From NCBI GenBank assembly GCA_030430025.1, contig JAUIGR010000005.1, forward strand, positions 1 to 64,000: a stretch of 64,000 nt of DNA. Direction: 5' to 3'. The notes beneath the pieces were generated by a model that saw nothing but the letters and a program-made list of their open reading frames with translations, made no database searches and had not been told where the DNA came from. Source of the stretch: Gammaproteobacteria bacterium. GTDB lineage: Bacteria; Pseudomonadota; Gammaproteobacteria; Xanthomonadales; Marinicellaceae. Position 1 is the first letter of the stretch; the number at the start of each line of letters is the position of its first letter. Below are positions 8,927 through 19,775 of this stretch, piece after piece. Position numbers and translations under genes: made by a program.

Positions 8927-10929
8927 AACTTTTGTCCCAATAAGGTGCCTTGTTTTATTGCTTGTTTAGCATCGAGTTCTGCGGCGACATCAGCACCTCC
9001 AATGATATGGTATTTTTCATTGTCCTTTTGATAAAGACTCTTGTTTGATACTTGGCCGGCGCAAATGACCACATGATCAACGTCGAGAACTTGTTTTTCT
9101 TCCCCAATGCAAATGTGCAAACCAGAATCATCAATCTTTTCATAGTTGACTCCGCTGAGTGTCTTGACCCCTTTTTTCTTAATGCTTAAACGGTGTATCC
9201 AGCCCGTTGTTTTACCTAACCCTTTACCTGGTTTGTTGGTTTTTCTTTGTAATAAGTAGATTGTTCTTTTGGCTTTTGTATCGACTGCTTTCTGCAATCC
9301 GCCTGGTCGTTCTATGCTTTGATCAATACCCCATTCAATGCAAAATTCATTGATGCTTTGGATATGGTTGGGATCATCTTCTGCCAAATATTCTGCGACA
9401 TCGAAACCAATGCCACCAGCGCCAATAATGGCCACTTTCTTACCTGCTTTTTTCTCCCCAGAAAGTAGTTCATTGTAGATGATCACTTTGTTGTGATTAA
9501 TGCCCATGATGTCGGGAATTCGCGGTGTTACACCCGATGAAATGACTACTTCATCATAATCAATCAGAGCTTGTTCTGTTGCTTTGGTGTTGAGTTTTAA
9601 TTTAACGTCATGTTTTGTTAACAAGTGTTGATAATAGGCGATGGTGTGGACAAATTCTTGTTTTCCTGGAATATTGGCAGCCAAATTGAATTGGCCGCCG
9701 ATTTTATCACTGGCTTCATACAAAGTGACTCGATGCCCACGTTCAGCCAGAGTCGTGGCACAAGACAGTCCCGCCATGCCAGCACCAACTACCGCAATCT
9801 TTTTAGCTTCGCTGACCGGTTGAGTAATGTATTCGGTTTCGTAACAAGCCTGTGGGTTGACCAGACAGCTCGCTCTTTGTCCCTTGAATACGTGGTCAAG
9901 ACAAGCTTGGTTACAGGCAATACAAGTATTGATTTCCTGCTCTTGTCCCAGCCGTGATTTTCTCACTAAGTGAGGGTCAGCAAGAAATGGTCTGGCCATC
10001 GAAATCATATCAGCTTGACCAGATGCAATGATATTTTCGGCGACCTGTGGATTATTGATGCGGTTAGTGGTAACTAGTGGTACGGATACATGTGCTTTGA
10101 TTTTTTCTGTTACCCAAGCAAAACCTGCTCTTGGCACCATAGTGGCAATGGTAGGAATTCGAGCCTCATGCCAGCCGATACCACTGTTGATGATACTGAC
10201 TCCAGCTGTTTCAAGTTGTTTAGCCAGATCAATTACTTCGTTGATTTCTGAACCATTGCTGACCAGTTCTAGCATTGACAGTCTGAATATAATGATAAAA
10301 TCCGAACCGACAGCTTTTCGTGTTTGTTTGACTATTTCCAATGCCAACCGAATTCTGTTGTCAAATGAACCACCCCAGTTATCGTTGCGGTCATTGGTTC
10401 GTGGTGAAATGAATTGATTGATTAAGTAACCTTCAGAACCCATGATTTCTACACCATCATATCCAGCATCTTGTGCAAGTTGGGCACAATTAACGAAGTT
10501 CTTAATTTGCTTATGAATGCTTTTTTCATTCAATTTTTTGGGCTTAAACGGTGTAATTGGTGATTTTTTATCAGTAGCTGAAACGATAAACGGATGATAT
10601 CCATAACGTCCTGAATGCAGTATTTGCATACAGATTTTTCCTTCTGCTTGATGAACTGCATTTGTGACTAAACGGTGACGTTTGATCTGAAAATTGTATT
10701 TGAGAAATCCAGATAATGGAGCAACCCAGCCTCTGATATTAGGAGCAATGCCTCCGGTCACTATGATACCCGCTTCACCTTCTGCTCGTTTTTTAAAGTA
10801 TTCAGCCAGTTTATGGTAGTTTTTGGCACGATCTTCCAGTCCAGTATGCATTGATCCCATCAGTATACGATTTTTGATGGTGTGTCCCGAAATCGTTAAT
10901 GGTTCGAATAATTTAGGATAGCTAGTCAT
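8923..10929 (-). CDS. fadH: NADPH-dependent 2,4-dienoyl-CoA reductase
   Basis: 668 aa. OYE-like TIM barrel, CIACNQACLDHVFKGQRASCLVNP Fe-S cluster Cys, C-terminal FAD/NAD domains. Confidence 0.92.
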   Translation of the reverse strand: MTSYPKLFEPLTISGHTIKNRILMGSMHTGLEDRAKNYHKLAEYFKKRAEGEAGIIVTGGIAPNIRGWVAPLSGFLKYNFQIKRHRLVTNAVHQAEGKICMQILHSGRYGYHPFIVSATDKKSPITPFKPKKLNEKSIHKQIKNFVNCAQLAQDAGYDGVEIMGSEGYLINQFISPRTNDRNDNWGGSFDNRIRLALEIVKQTRKAVGSDFIIIFRLSMLELVSNGSEINEVIDLAKQLETAGVSIINSGIGWHEARIPTIATMVPRAGFAWVTEKIKAHVSVPLVTTNRINNPQVAENIIASGQADMISMARPFLADPHLVRKSRLGQEQEINTCIACNQACLDHVFKGQRASCLVNPQACYETEYITQPVSEAKKIAVVGAGMAGLSCATTLAERGHRVTLYEASDKIGGQFNLAANIPGKQEFVHTIAYYQHLLTKHDVKLKLNTKATEQALIDYDEVVISSGVTPRIPDIMGINHNKVIIYNELLSGEKKAGKKVAIIGAGGIGFDVAEYLAEDDPNHIQSINEFCIEWGIDQSIERPGGLQKAVDTKAKRTIYLLQRKTNKPGKGLGKTTGWIHRLSIKKKGVKTLSGVNYEKIDDSGLHICIGEEKQVLDVDHVVICAGQVSNKSLYQKDNEKYHIIGGADVAAELDAKQAIKQGTLLGQKL

Positions 10930-10932
10930 CGC

Positions 10933-11970
10933 TTATTTCATATGTTCTTCTTTCAGTCTAATTAAAGCCATTCTAGCGACTTGCCATTGGCTTTGTTCCC
11001 AAAAGGGAGTGTCGGTTCTGAGTATCGATTGCCCCTTTAAACGAGTTATTTTAGTTAATTTGGACAAGGTTTTGGGTAAGTATTTCAAACGATTGTTTGA
11101 AAACAATGTATGACAAAGTTCATGGTCACAAACAAGAGCTAAGTCAATATTCGCATCTACACAAGCTTGATACCTTTGTTCAATAGTACCGACACATTCG
11201 GCTGCTTTCATACCCAGATCATCACTGATGGTGATGCCCGAAAAACCATGTAATTTTCTAAGCATATTTTCTGTCCAAACCTGAGAATAACCAGCTGGTA
11301 AATCACAAGTTTTATTATAGATGACATGCGACATCATCATGGCATCAATAGAGTTTTGTCGGATCAGTTCTATAAATGGTTTCAAATCTTTGTCATTGAG
11401 TTGATTTATGCTGCGTGTGTCTACGGGCATTTCAAAATGAGAATCAGCTTTGACTGTACCATGACCAGGATAGTGCTTGCCTGTAGTTTTCATGCCAGCA
11501 GTCCGCATACTTTGACAGTAAATATGTCCGAGCTTGCTGACAGTATTAGGGTCAGAGGAGAAAGCACGATCTCCTATGACATCTGAACCATTGTCAATAT
11601 CTAATACGGGTGCAAAACTTAAATCAATACCGATGCTTAATAGTTCTGATGCCATCAACCAGGCATGTAAGTGTGCATAGGTCTTTCCAGCTTCCGGATG
11701 GATTTCGAATAGCTCGCCAACCGTTTTTAACTCGTCTAATTGACTGAAAGGTAAGCCAAAACGTTTGACACGGCCGCCTTCTTGGTCAACAGCAAATAGG
11801 AAATGATTGCCTTTGATACTTTTGATTGATGAGAGCAGTTGGGTGAGTTGGTGGTAGTCAACAAAGTTTCTTTTAAAAAAAATCACTCCTACAACTAAAG
11901 AGTGGTTGAGGTTTTGTATATCTTGGGCGGTTAATTCAGGCCCCGCTAGGCCAATCATCAATGCAGTCAT
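10933..11970 (-). CDS. nagZ: Beta-N-acetylhexosaminidase
   Basis: FAVDQEGGRVKRF, TGKHYPGHGTVKADSH, ISDDLGMKAAE motifs (GH3 NagZ). Start chosen at MTALMIGLAG. Confidence 0.92.
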   Translation of the reverse strand: MTALMIGLAGPELTAQDIQNLNHSLVVGVIFFKRNFVDYHQLTQLLSSIKSIKGNHFLFAVDQEGGRVKRFGLPFSQLDELKTVGELFEIHPEAGKTYAHLHAWLMASELLSIGIDLSFAPVLDIDNGSDVIGDRAFSSDPNTVSKLGHIYCQSMRTAGMKTTGKHYPGHGTVKADSHFEMPVDTRSINQLNDKDLKPFIELIRQNSIDAMMMSHVIYNKTCDLPAGYSQVWTENMLRKLHGFSGITISDDLGMKAAECVGTIEQRYQACVDANIDLALVCDHELCHTLFSNNRLKYLPKTLSKLTKITRLKGQSILRTDTPFWEQSQWQVARMALIRLKEEHMK

Positions 11971-12412
11971 GTAGGTATTATATCTTTTTAATCCGTAGAG
12001 CATTGAGGAGATTTTTATCAGAAATTGATCAATTTGGTAGGGCAGGTTCTACCTGTAAGGGTAACGAGCTAAGAGCCAGATAGTATTTCAAGGAGGTTGA
12101 GGTAGCCAAGTATTTTTCTGGGTCAGTTGTTTATGTGCTGCTCAATCTGATTTGTTTACTCAATCATTACACGATCTAGCTACATGGATTTGGACAGATA
12201 CTACCTAATCAAGCCATTGATTTTCTCATTGCATCGACAGTTTGTCCTACTCTACCGCATCATGACGGTATTGATGAAGATCAATGAAGCAGTGGTGTTT
12301 CAGTCATTACAACAAGATTTTGATCGCAGTGGTGAGAAAGGGCAGTTAGGGGTTCTTTACTTAAAAGATCAATTTTTCTGAGATTCTGCGTAAGTGATTG
12401 TTAATACTGTAT

Positions 12413-12627
12413 TTATTTACTCTGTCTGCTGTTTAAAAAATCAATCATCAAATCTGTAAGTTCTTGAATATCAAAGGATTTGTCAACCAGACAAAATTCA
12501 TATTTTCCAATCAAGTTGATATGCTGCCAGGCAACGGGCGAGAATCGCACAATTTGCAAAGCGTGGTTTCTCGTACCATTGGACTTCAAACTGCCTCGCT
12601 TAATACTATAAGGCTTGGTGAGGTGTC
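12413..12627 (-). pseudogene. Remnant of a transposase C-terminus, possibly Tn3 family
   Basis: Reverse-strand frame ...KRGSLKSNGTRNHALQIVRFSPVAWQHINLIGKYEFCLVDKSFDIQELTDLMIDFLNSRQSK*. The SPxAWxHINLxGxY pattern resembles Tn3-family TnpA C-termini. No upstream body present. Confidence 0.45.
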
Positions 12628-12667
12628 TGTTGTTTAGCTAAACAAGATACTCACACGACACCTCATC
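12617..12667. repeat. Inverted-repeat hairpin with perfect 16-bp palindrome TTGTTTAGCTAAACAA
   Basis: GGTGAGGTGTC...GACACCTCATC arms (12617-12627 / 12657-12667) and palindrome at 12630-12645. Confidence 0.6.
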
Positions 12668-12686
12668 AGAAAGAATGACAGGGCGT

Positions 12687-13577
12687 TTATGGGTCTGTTG
12701 GATTGAGTAATTCTCTCTCTGAAAACCAGTTTGTTTCAATTAGTCTGTAAAGAACATCTGCCGCATTCTGCCAATCGGTAAACTGAGAATATGTTAGCCT
12801 ATTTTGTAAATGTTGCTGGACAGACATACCACAGAATTCATCATAAGATAAACAAGTTCTAAGCATATTAAAACTATTTGGGCCACAGTCAGAATAATAA
12901 CAAATGACTAATTGACTGGTATATATTGCACCCTCAAGAGATCTGATAAACTCCAATGAACTAGTTCCTAGCTCCTCACCAATTTTTAACTGTAACTCGG
13001 TGTCAAAATGAAGCAAATATATCAGTTGTGACTCTATCATTCTAAAATCTGAAGTTTCATTTATTCCTTTTTTTATATCATTTACAGCGTTTAACAATAA
13101 CTGCGAGTTTACCTGCTCCTCTGTATAGACCTCTAAGTAGTTTTCATATTCTTTAATCCAACCCTCCCTGTTTTTTTGTATTTCTTGAATGTCTGTTTTG
13201 TCGAGATGGTCATACCAATCCAAACATACCTCTTCTAACTTTTCAAAAGAGTTCAATTGTCTTTGTGTCATTTCAGAAATATCTGTTTTTGCGCCTTTTA
13301 GATAAAAATCATCAACTCTATATCCACACCTTCCTATAATATTGTTGATTACTGAACCCTCTGCGAAATTATTATTAAACGTAACTTCAGAAGCTGTAGG
13401 TTCAGCATCTTTTATATCTTGGGTTTGACTCGGTTTCAACCTTTCCTTTTCAGTTTGTAAATTGTTTCCGAATTGAAATTTATGAGAAAAATGTTGATTA
13501 ACATTGAGCAGATAAATGATTGCAGAAATAGCAACTGCTATGCCTGCAATCAATGCTTTCTTAGACAAAGCTGACAT
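12687..13577 (-). CDS. Hypothetical protein with N-terminal TM anchor
   Basis: ORF of 296 aa, KKALIAGIAVAISAIIYLL anchor. Family not recognised. Confidence 0.6.
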   Translation of the reverse strand: MSALSKKALIAGIAVAISAIIYLLNVNQHFSHKFQFGNNLQTEKERLKPSQTQDIKDAEPTASEVTFNNNFAEGSVINNIIGRCGYRVDDFYLKGAKTDISEMTQRQLNSFEKLEEVCLDWYDHLDKTDIQEIQKNREGWIKEYENYLEVYTEEQVNSQLLLNAVNDIKKGINETSDFRMIESQLIYLLHFDTELQLKIGEELGTSSLEFIRSLEGAIYTSQLVICYYSDCGPNSFNMLRTCLSYDEFCGMSVQQHLQNRLTYSQFTDWQNAADVLYRLIETNWFSERELLNPTDP

Positions 13578-13583
13578 AAAGGT

Positions 13584-14108
13584 TTATGAACAGCTAACGG
13601 GAGCACCGCCCAATGCCACACCACCAAGAGGGCTTACTATTTTATAAGTTGCGGTTTGCCCACTTGGAAGCTCAATTGTCCAAAGTGTATTTGTTGGATG
13701 GTCTGATTGATACTGAATATGACCATGGTCGCTAATATACTTTGATCTATACTTTTTAAAAGCATTGTTAGCCCAGTTAGCATCAGGATTAGAACAACTG
13801 ATATCATCAGTAGTCGTTCCAATATAACCGCCGCCGCCCGTGAGGCTTAAGGCAAAAGAAATTCCTGCAATACCTCCAAAACCACCAAAATTTGGTGCAT
13901 AACCATAAACTGTGATTTTACCTTGTTCTTCAGGTTCATCACAATTGATACTAGCATCTCCCGTAAATGAAGCTGACAATCCTGAGTTGGTCTGAACCGA
14001 ACCTTGCCCATCGCTTACAGGTCCACCAACACTTTGAATTGAATTATCGCCGCAGGCAACGGCCAAAAAAGAACTGAACATCAGTATTAAAAATATAAGT
14101 TTCTTCAT
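13584..14108 (-). CDS. Hypothetical exported, Gly-rich protein
   Basis: MKKLIFLILMFSSFLAVACGDNSIQ, signal peptide possibly with lipobox (LAVAC). Ends 6 bp before the start of the 12687-13577 ORF. Confidence 0.6.
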   Translation of the reverse strand: MKKLIFLILMFSSFLAVACGDNSIQSVGGPVSDGQGSVQTNSGLSASFTGDASINCDEPEEQGKITVYGYAPNFGGFGGIAGISFALSLTGGGGYIGTTTDDISCSNPDANWANNAFKKYRSKYISDHGHIQYQSDHPTNTLWTIELPSGQTATYKIVSPLGGVALGGAPVSCS

Positions 14109-14661
14109 TAAAAATCTCCTTCTATAATTAATTACACACGGGGCGCATTCTATCATGTTTCTTTTTTACATATGGTGATGAATGCATGCGCTTGTATTCC
14201 AATTATCAGTGATAATAAAGTAATGGTTTTTTTGAGCATAAATGCCTCCATAAAAATTAGTGAATTCGTTCAGGTAGGGATACGTACCAGAGATGTTATT
14301 TGGATCAAAAAGGTGGTTCTTTGGTTTAAAAGCGTGAATCAGTTCTCTTTTTAGCTGTTTTTAGTCAAAAAAGACTGGTTTTTCAGTATAAACACACGAG
14401 GCAACCATAAAATTGGTTCGTTTTTATATGTGTTTGTTAATCATTGAAAGTCAGATATAGCTGAATTTGGTCCAAATGCTCTACGGGATTTTTTAGTGTA
14501 AATGCATGACGAATACAAAGATTTATATAGAACTTGTTTTTTATATATATTTATTTATAATTATTTTAGCTTGAATAAAAATTAAAGTGGGGGCGAAGAG
14601 GCCCATAAAAAAAGAGGAGGGGAGCATAGTCTGATTAAAGTGTCGTGTCGGGCATGCGTTT

Positions 14662-14702
14662 GCAGGTGCCACTATATAGTGTGGCACCTGCCTTGTTTTT
14701 TT
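14662..14702 (+). terminator. Rho-independent terminator-like hairpin
   Basis: GCAGGTGCCAC-TATATAGT-GTGGCACCTGC followed by CTTGTTTTTTT on the + strand. Confidence 0.65.
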
Positions 14703-14726
14703 GTATTGAGCAACGGGTTGTTTCGT

Positions 14727-15749
14727 TCAAAAATCGATTTCTTCACTGAATAGGTATTGAGCGATGTTTTGGATCAGATGTTCTACTCCAGTTTTATTAA
14801 AAGAGGAAATTAAATAATAGTTTTCTTTCCAGCCGATTTTTGTCACGAATTCTTTGACCATGGTCTGGGCGTTTTCTTCTGTGGTGATATCTGCTTTCGT
14901 GAATACTAACCAACGTTGCTTATCTTTTAATTGATCAGAAAATTTAACTAACTCTTTAGATAATTGGTGAAACTGTTCAACTGGGTCATTTTGACCTTCA
15001 TATGCGGGGAATTCGATCATGTGTAATAGCAAGCCAGTACGTTGTAAATGTTTAAGAAATTGGATGCCAAGTCCTGCACCTTCCGCAGCACCTTCTATGA
15101 TACCGGGGATGTCAGCAACAACAAAACTGGTATCTCCATCGACTCTGACCACACCTAATGCGGGGTAGAGGGTGGTGAATGGGTAATCAGCAATTTTAGG
15201 TTTGGCTTGAGATACGGCACTAACAAATGTTGATTTGCCAGCATTAGGAAAGCCCAATAAACCGACATCAGCCAGTACTTTTAATTCCAGTTTGATTTCT
15301 CTTAACTCTCCTTGTTCTCCTGATGTAAAACGTTTTGGTGCCCGGTTGACTGAGCTTTTAAAGTGCATGTTGCCCAATCCTCCTTTACCTCCTTTGGCAA
15401 TAATCAGCTGTTGCTGATGCGCTGTGATATCACCGAGTTTTTGGTCTGTTTCTAAGTCATAAACTTCGGTGCCTGTGGGTACTTTGATAATCAGGTCATC
15501 GCCGCCTTTACCATACATTTGTCGACCACGACCTGATTCGCCATTTTGGGCATCAAAGCGCCGTTTGTGGCGAAAGTCTACCAAGGTGTTCAGTCCTTGG
15601 TCACCTTGTAGAATGACGTCACCACCTTTGCCGCCATCACCACCATCAGGACCACCAAAAGCCACAAATTTTTCTCGACGAAAACTGGCCGATCCTGAGC
15701 CACCGTTGCCTGCTTTGACAGTGATGTTAACTTCGTCTACAAATTTCAT
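14727..15749 (-). CDS. obgE: GTPase ObgE/CgtA
   Basis: MKFVDEVNITVKAGNGGSGSASFRREKFVAFGGPDGGDGGKGGDV, GFPNAGKST, DIPGIIEGA. Confidence 0.97.
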   Translation of the reverse strand: MKFVDEVNITVKAGNGGSGSASFRREKFVAFGGPDGGDGGKGGDVILQGDQGLNTLVDFRHKRRFDAQNGESGRGRQMYGKGGDDLIIKVPTGTEVYDLETDQKLGDITAHQQQLIIAKGGKGGLGNMHFKSSVNRAPKRFTSGEQGELREIKLELKVLADVGLLGFPNAGKSTFVSAVSQAKPKIADYPFTTLYPALGVVRVDGDTSFVVADIPGIIEGAAEGAGLGIQFLKHLQRTGLLLHMIEFPAYEGQNDPVEQFHQLSKELVKFSDQLKDKQRWLVFTKADITTEENAQTMVKEFVTKIGWKENYYLISSFNKTGVEHLIQNIAQYLFSEEIDF

Positions 15750-15777
15750 TACGTTATTATAAAGTGCCTCTATTAAT

Positions 15778-15824
15778 TAGTCGAACCTGAAAAATGCCAG
15801 GATGGACTCTTTCAGGGTTGACTA
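15778..15824. repeat. 47-bp derivative of the MITE-like repeat (termini only)
   Basis: TAGTCGAACCTGAAAAATGC identical to the copy B left end for 20 bp, and GGACTCTTTCAGGGTTGACTA near-identical to the right end. Confidence 0.8.
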
Positions 15825-15900
15825 TTAACAATAGTATGATTGTCAGGTGCTGTGGTTTGAGCAAAGGGTGTTGGGTTGAATATTGTTTGTACGTGACCAT

Positions 15901-15929
15901 AAAAAAGGCCCACTTGACAAGTGAGCCTT
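15901..15929 (-). terminator. Rho-independent terminator downstream of rplU-rpmA
   Basis: Minus strand AAGGCTCACTTGTCAAGTGGGCCTTTTTT: stem-loop plus T tract. Confidence 0.8.
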
Positions 15930-15950
15930 CTATGAACCGATGGACAGCAA

Positions 15951-16211
15951 TTACGCTTGAGTTTCGATTTCTACGTATTGGCGGTATTTTTTACCCTTTT
16001 TGGTGAATTTAACAACACCATCTTTAAGAGCAAATAAGGTATGATCTTTGCCGATACCAACATTGTTGCCAGCATGAAACTTGGTGCCACGTTGACGAAC
16101 TAAAATATTACCAGCAATGGCTTCTTGTCCACCGTACATTTTGACACCCAAATACTTAGGATTCGAATCGCGACCATTATTAGTACTACCTGCTGCTTTC
16201 TTATGAGCCAT
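15951..16211 (-). CDS. rpmA: 50S ribosomal protein L27
   Basis: [24 protein letters not shown]... Confidence 0.98.
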   Translation of the reverse strand: MAHKKAAGSTNNGRDSNPKYLGVKMYGGQEAIAGNILVRQRGTKFHAGNNVGIGKDHTLFALKDGVVKFTKKGKKYRQYVEIETQA

Positions 16212-16224
16212 GACGATTTACCTC

Positions 16225-16533
16225 TTATCCAATTTTTGTGATTTTCAATTCAGTGTAATTTTGACGATGACCCATTTGTTTCATGTGGTGCTTTCGTCTT
16301 TTGAATTTCAGAATTCTGACTTTTTTACGACGGCCATTTGACAACACTTCGGCTGATACGATTTTGCCTTTCAATAATGGCTTACCGATTTCGATATTTT
16401 CGCCATCAGATAACATCAAAACCTGATCCAGGTTGATTTTATCTCCGGCTTCTACCTTCAAAGACTCAACTTTGATGACATCGCCTTCTTTAACTCTGTA
16501 TTGTTTGCCGCCTGTAGCTACAACTGCATGCAT
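16225..16533 (-). CDS. rplU: 50S ribosomal protein L21
   Basis: [23 protein letters not shown]...[11 protein letters not shown]. Confidence 0.98.
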   Translation of the reverse strand: MHAVVATGGKQYRVKEGDVIKVESLKVEAGDKINLDQVLMLSDGENIEIGKPLLKGKIVSAEVLSNGRRKKVRILKFKRRKHHMKQMGHRQNYTELKITKIG

Positions 16534-16839
16534 GAAACTACTCCAATCGTTCGGTTGTCTTGAAAAGAGCCGGGATTTTACTGAAATTCATTAAGTCGGT
16601 CAACTTATTATTGCATTGTTTTTGTTTTGTTGTTTGGTCATGCGTTAATGATTCATTAACAGTTGTAAAATAATGAGTAGTGGTGATATATCGGTCAAAG
16701 GGTCAACAGCCTAGTAACAAGTACTCATTTCCCATGTGTGATCAGTTGTTGCCTCATTGATTATCGTAAAGGTAATTGTGGGTACAGAATTGGCATCAAA
16801 AAGAGTAAAATGATCGGTTTGTTGTGTTTTGAACAGAAA

Positions 16840-19671
16840 ATGAAAAACATATCTTTACGTGGTGTTCGTACCCACAATCTCAAGAACATTGATATTGATA
16901 TTCCTAGAGATCAGTTCATAGTGATCACTGGGTTATCAGGTTCTGGTAAATCATCTTTGGCTTTCGATACCATCTATGCTGAGGGTCAAAGGCGTTATGT
17001 AGAATCTTTGTCTGCTTATGCGCGTCAATTTTTGTCGATGATGGATAAACCGGATTTGGATCATATAGAAGGATTATCGCCAGCGATTTCCATTGAACAA
17101 AAATCTACTTCTCACAACCCGCGTTCAACTGTTGGTACTATTACTGAGATATACGATTATTTGAGGTTGTTATATGCTCGTATCGGAACACCACGTTGTC
17201 CTGATCATGACATTTCGTTAGAAGCTCAAGAAGTTTCAGAAATGGTCGATAAAGTATTGTCTTTGGATGAAGGGCGTAAAATGATGTTGCTGGCACCTAT
17301 TGTTCGTAACCGAAAAGGCGAACATTTACAATTGATGGAACAGCTAAAGTCCAGTGGCTTTGTTAGGGTACGTATTGATGGTGTGGTATATAACATCGAT
17401 GAGTTGCCAACATTGAATCCTAAACAAAAGCATGACATTGAAGCGGTGGTCGATCGTTTTAAAGTCAAAGCTGGTATTCATCAGCGCTTGGCAGAATCGT
17501 TTGAGACCGCTTTGATATGGGCTGAAGGTTTAGCTAAGGTGGTTTCTTTTGATGATCAATCGTCAGTTGATATGTTGTTTAGTTCGCTCTTTTCCTGTCC
17601 TGTCTGTGACTATTCTCTTAGTGAGTTGGAGCCCCGGTTGTTTTCTTTTAATTCGCCTAATGGAGCGTGTTCAGAGTGTGATGGCTTGGGTGTCAGTCAG
17701 TATTTTGATCCGGATCGCATTGTTAGTGATTGGTCTTTGTCTTTATCTAATGGTGCTGTTAGAGGTTGGGATAAACGTAACGGTTATTATTTTCAGATGA
17801 TTCAAGCGGTTGCTGATGCTTATGATTTTGATGTAGAGACGCCGTTGGAGGATTTGTCCAATGATGTGGTGGATGTGATCTTTTTTGGTAGTGGTGATAA
17901 AAAAATTCCATTCACTTACTACAGTGATAAAGGTCAGTACAATCGTAATCATACTTTTGAAGGCATTGCCACTAACATGAAACGGCGCTATCAGGAAACA
18001 GAGTCTTCAATGGTGCGTGAAGAATTGAATAAATACATCAGTAAGAAACCTTGCCCCTCTTGTGAGGGTCAGCGGTTGAATCGTTCGGCTCGTCATGTGT
18101 TCATCAATGAGGTGCCTTTACCCAGTATCAATGCGATGTCCATAGCCGATGCATTACAGCATTTCCTTGACATCAAGTTGCAAGGTAATAAAGCCCAAAT
18201 TGCTGAAAAAATCATTAAGGAAATTGCTGAGCGATTACGTTTTTTGGTTAATGTCGGTTTGAACTATTTGACTCTGGATCGCAAAGCTGATTCTTTATCT
18301 GGCGGAGAAGCCCAGAGAATACGTTTGGCAAGTCAAATTGGCGCCGGTTTGGTTGGTGTGATGTATGTATTGGATGAACCATCGATTGGGTTACACCAAC
18401 GAGATAATGAAAAACTATTGAAAACATTAGTGAACCTAAAGAATTTAGGTAATACCGTTATTGTGGTGGAGCATGATGAGGATGCCGTTAGAATGGCTGA
18501 TCATGTGATTGATATTGGTCCAGGAGCCGGTGTCCATGGTGGCCAAATTGTGGCTCAGGGAACACCGGCCGAAATCTGTAAAAATGAACACTCAATTACC
18601 GGTCAGTTTTTAATAGGGAAACAGGCAATCGACGTACCGAAAAGAAGGCACCCATTCAATGAAAAGAAAGTTTTCAAGCTGATTGGAGCCCAAGGCAATA
18701 ATTTGAAAAATGTGACACTGGAAATACCTGCTGGGTTGTTGACTTGTATTACCGGTGTTTCGGGGTCAGGTAAATCGACATTGATTAATGAAACTTTATA
18801 CAAAGTGTTGGCTAACGAACTGAACCGGGCATCACAACAAGCGCAAAAATATGAGGCTTTTGAGTATATTGAATTGTTTGATAAGGTGGTTGATATTGAT
18901 CAAAAACCCATTGGCCGGACTCCGAGATCAAATCCGGCTACTTATACTCAGCTATTTGGTCCCATCCGTGATTTATTTGCAGGTACACCAGAGGCCAGAG
19001 CCCGTGGTTACAAACCAGGTCGATTCAGTTTCAATGTAAAAGGGGGGCGTTGTGAGGCTTGTCAGGGTGATGGGCTCATTAAGGTGGAAATGCACTTTTT
19101 ACCTGATGTTTATGTCATCTGTGATACCTGTAAAGGTAAACGTTATAATCGTGAAACCTTAGATATCCACTATAAAGGTAAAAATATTTATGAAGTTTTG
19201 GATATGACGGTGGAAGATGCCTGTGATTTTTTCTCAGCGATTCCTGCTATTGATAACAAATTGCAAACATTGATGGATGTTGGGTTGAGCTACATCACCC
19301 TGGGACAAAATGCCACCACATTATCTGGTGGGGAGGCACAGCGTGTCAAGCTGGCTAAAGAGCTATCCAAACGAGATACCGGTCAAACTGTTTATATTCT
19401 TGATGAACCGACCACAGGTTTGCATTTTGCCGATATCAAGCAGTTGTTAACGGTGCTTCATCGGTTGCGTGATAACGGTAATACCATTATTGTGATTGAG
19501 CACAATTTGGATGTCATTAAAACTGCCGACTGGATTGTTGATTTGGGTCCTGAAGGTGGTCATGGTGGAGGTCAAATTATCGCCACTGGCACACCGGAAA
19601 ATTTGATTAAAAACAAAAAAAGCCATACGGCTAAGTTTTTAAAACCGATGTTGAGCCAGAGTAAAAAGTAA
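16840..19671 (+). CDS. uvrA: Excinuclease ABC subunit A
   Basis: [65 protein letters not shown]. Start at the internal Met rather than 16738. Confidence 0.98.
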   Translation: MKNISLRGVRTHNLKNIDIDIPRDQFIVITGLSGSGKSSLAFDTIYAEGQRRYVESLSAYARQFLSMMDKPDLDHIEGLSPAISIEQKSTSHNPRSTVGTITEIYDYLRLLYARIGTPRCPDHDISLEAQEVSEMVDKVLSLDEGRKMMLLAPIVRNRKGEHLQLMEQLKSSGFVRVRIDGVVYNIDELPTLNPKQKHDIEAVVDRFKVKAGIHQRLAESFETALIWAEGLAKVVSFDDQSSVDMLFSSLFSCPVCDYSLSELEPRLFSFNSPNGACSECDGLGVSQYFDPDRIVSDWSLSLSNGAVRGWDKRNGYYFQMIQAVADAYDFDVETPLEDLSNDVVDVIFFGSGDKKIPFTYYSDKGQYNRNHTFEGIATNMKRRYQETESSMVREELNKYISKKPCPSCEGQRLNRSARHVFINEVPLPSINAMSIADALQHFLDIKLQGNKAQIAEKIIKEIAERLRFLVNVGLNYLTLDRKADSLSGGEAQRIRLASQIGAGLVGVMYVLDEPSIGLHQRDNEKLLKTLVNLKNLGNTVIVVEHDEDAVRMADHVIDIGPGAGVHGGQIVAQGTPAEICKNEHSITGQFLIGKQAIDVPKRRHPFNEKKVFKLIGAQGNNLKNVTLEIPAGLLTCITGVSGSGKSTLINETLYKVLANELNRASQQAQKYEAFEYIELFDKVVDIDQKPIGRTPRSNPATYTQLFGPIRDLFAGTPEARARGYKPGRFSFNVKGGRCEACQGDGLIKVEMHFLPDVYVICDTCKGKRYNRETLDIHYKGKNIYEVLDMTVEDACDFFSAIPAIDNKLQTLMDVGLSYITLGQNATTLSGGEAQRVKLAKELSKRDTGQTVYILDEPTTGLHFADIKQLLTVLHRLRDNGNTIIVIEHNLDVIKTADWIVDLGPEGGHGGGQIIATGTPENLIKNKKSHTAKFLKPMLSQSKK

Positions 19672-19775
19672 AGATGATGGTTCAGTTCCTCGACTGGTAT
19701 TTATGTCTATTGGGCTATACCATTTTTTCAGTTTCCATGTGAGAATAAATTGATGACAAAATTGAGGGCTAAATC

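Noticed and set aside
9625-9957. ORFs antisense to fadH (also 10028-10417, 9641-9823)
   Set aside because: Opposite a strongly supported gene; low-complexity antisense readings with no domain.
12184-12381. 65-aa + strand ORF between nagZ and the transposase remnant
   Set aside because: No recognisable family or convincing ribosome-binding context; likely chance ORF in decayed DNA.
14172-14354. 60-aa + strand ORF
   Set aside because: Short, in AT-rich non-coding DNA, no recognisable domain.
16534-16839. LexA (SOS) box in front of uvrA
   Set aside because: Searched for a CTGT-N8-ACAG type palindrome in the rplU-uvrA intergenic region and found no convincing match.
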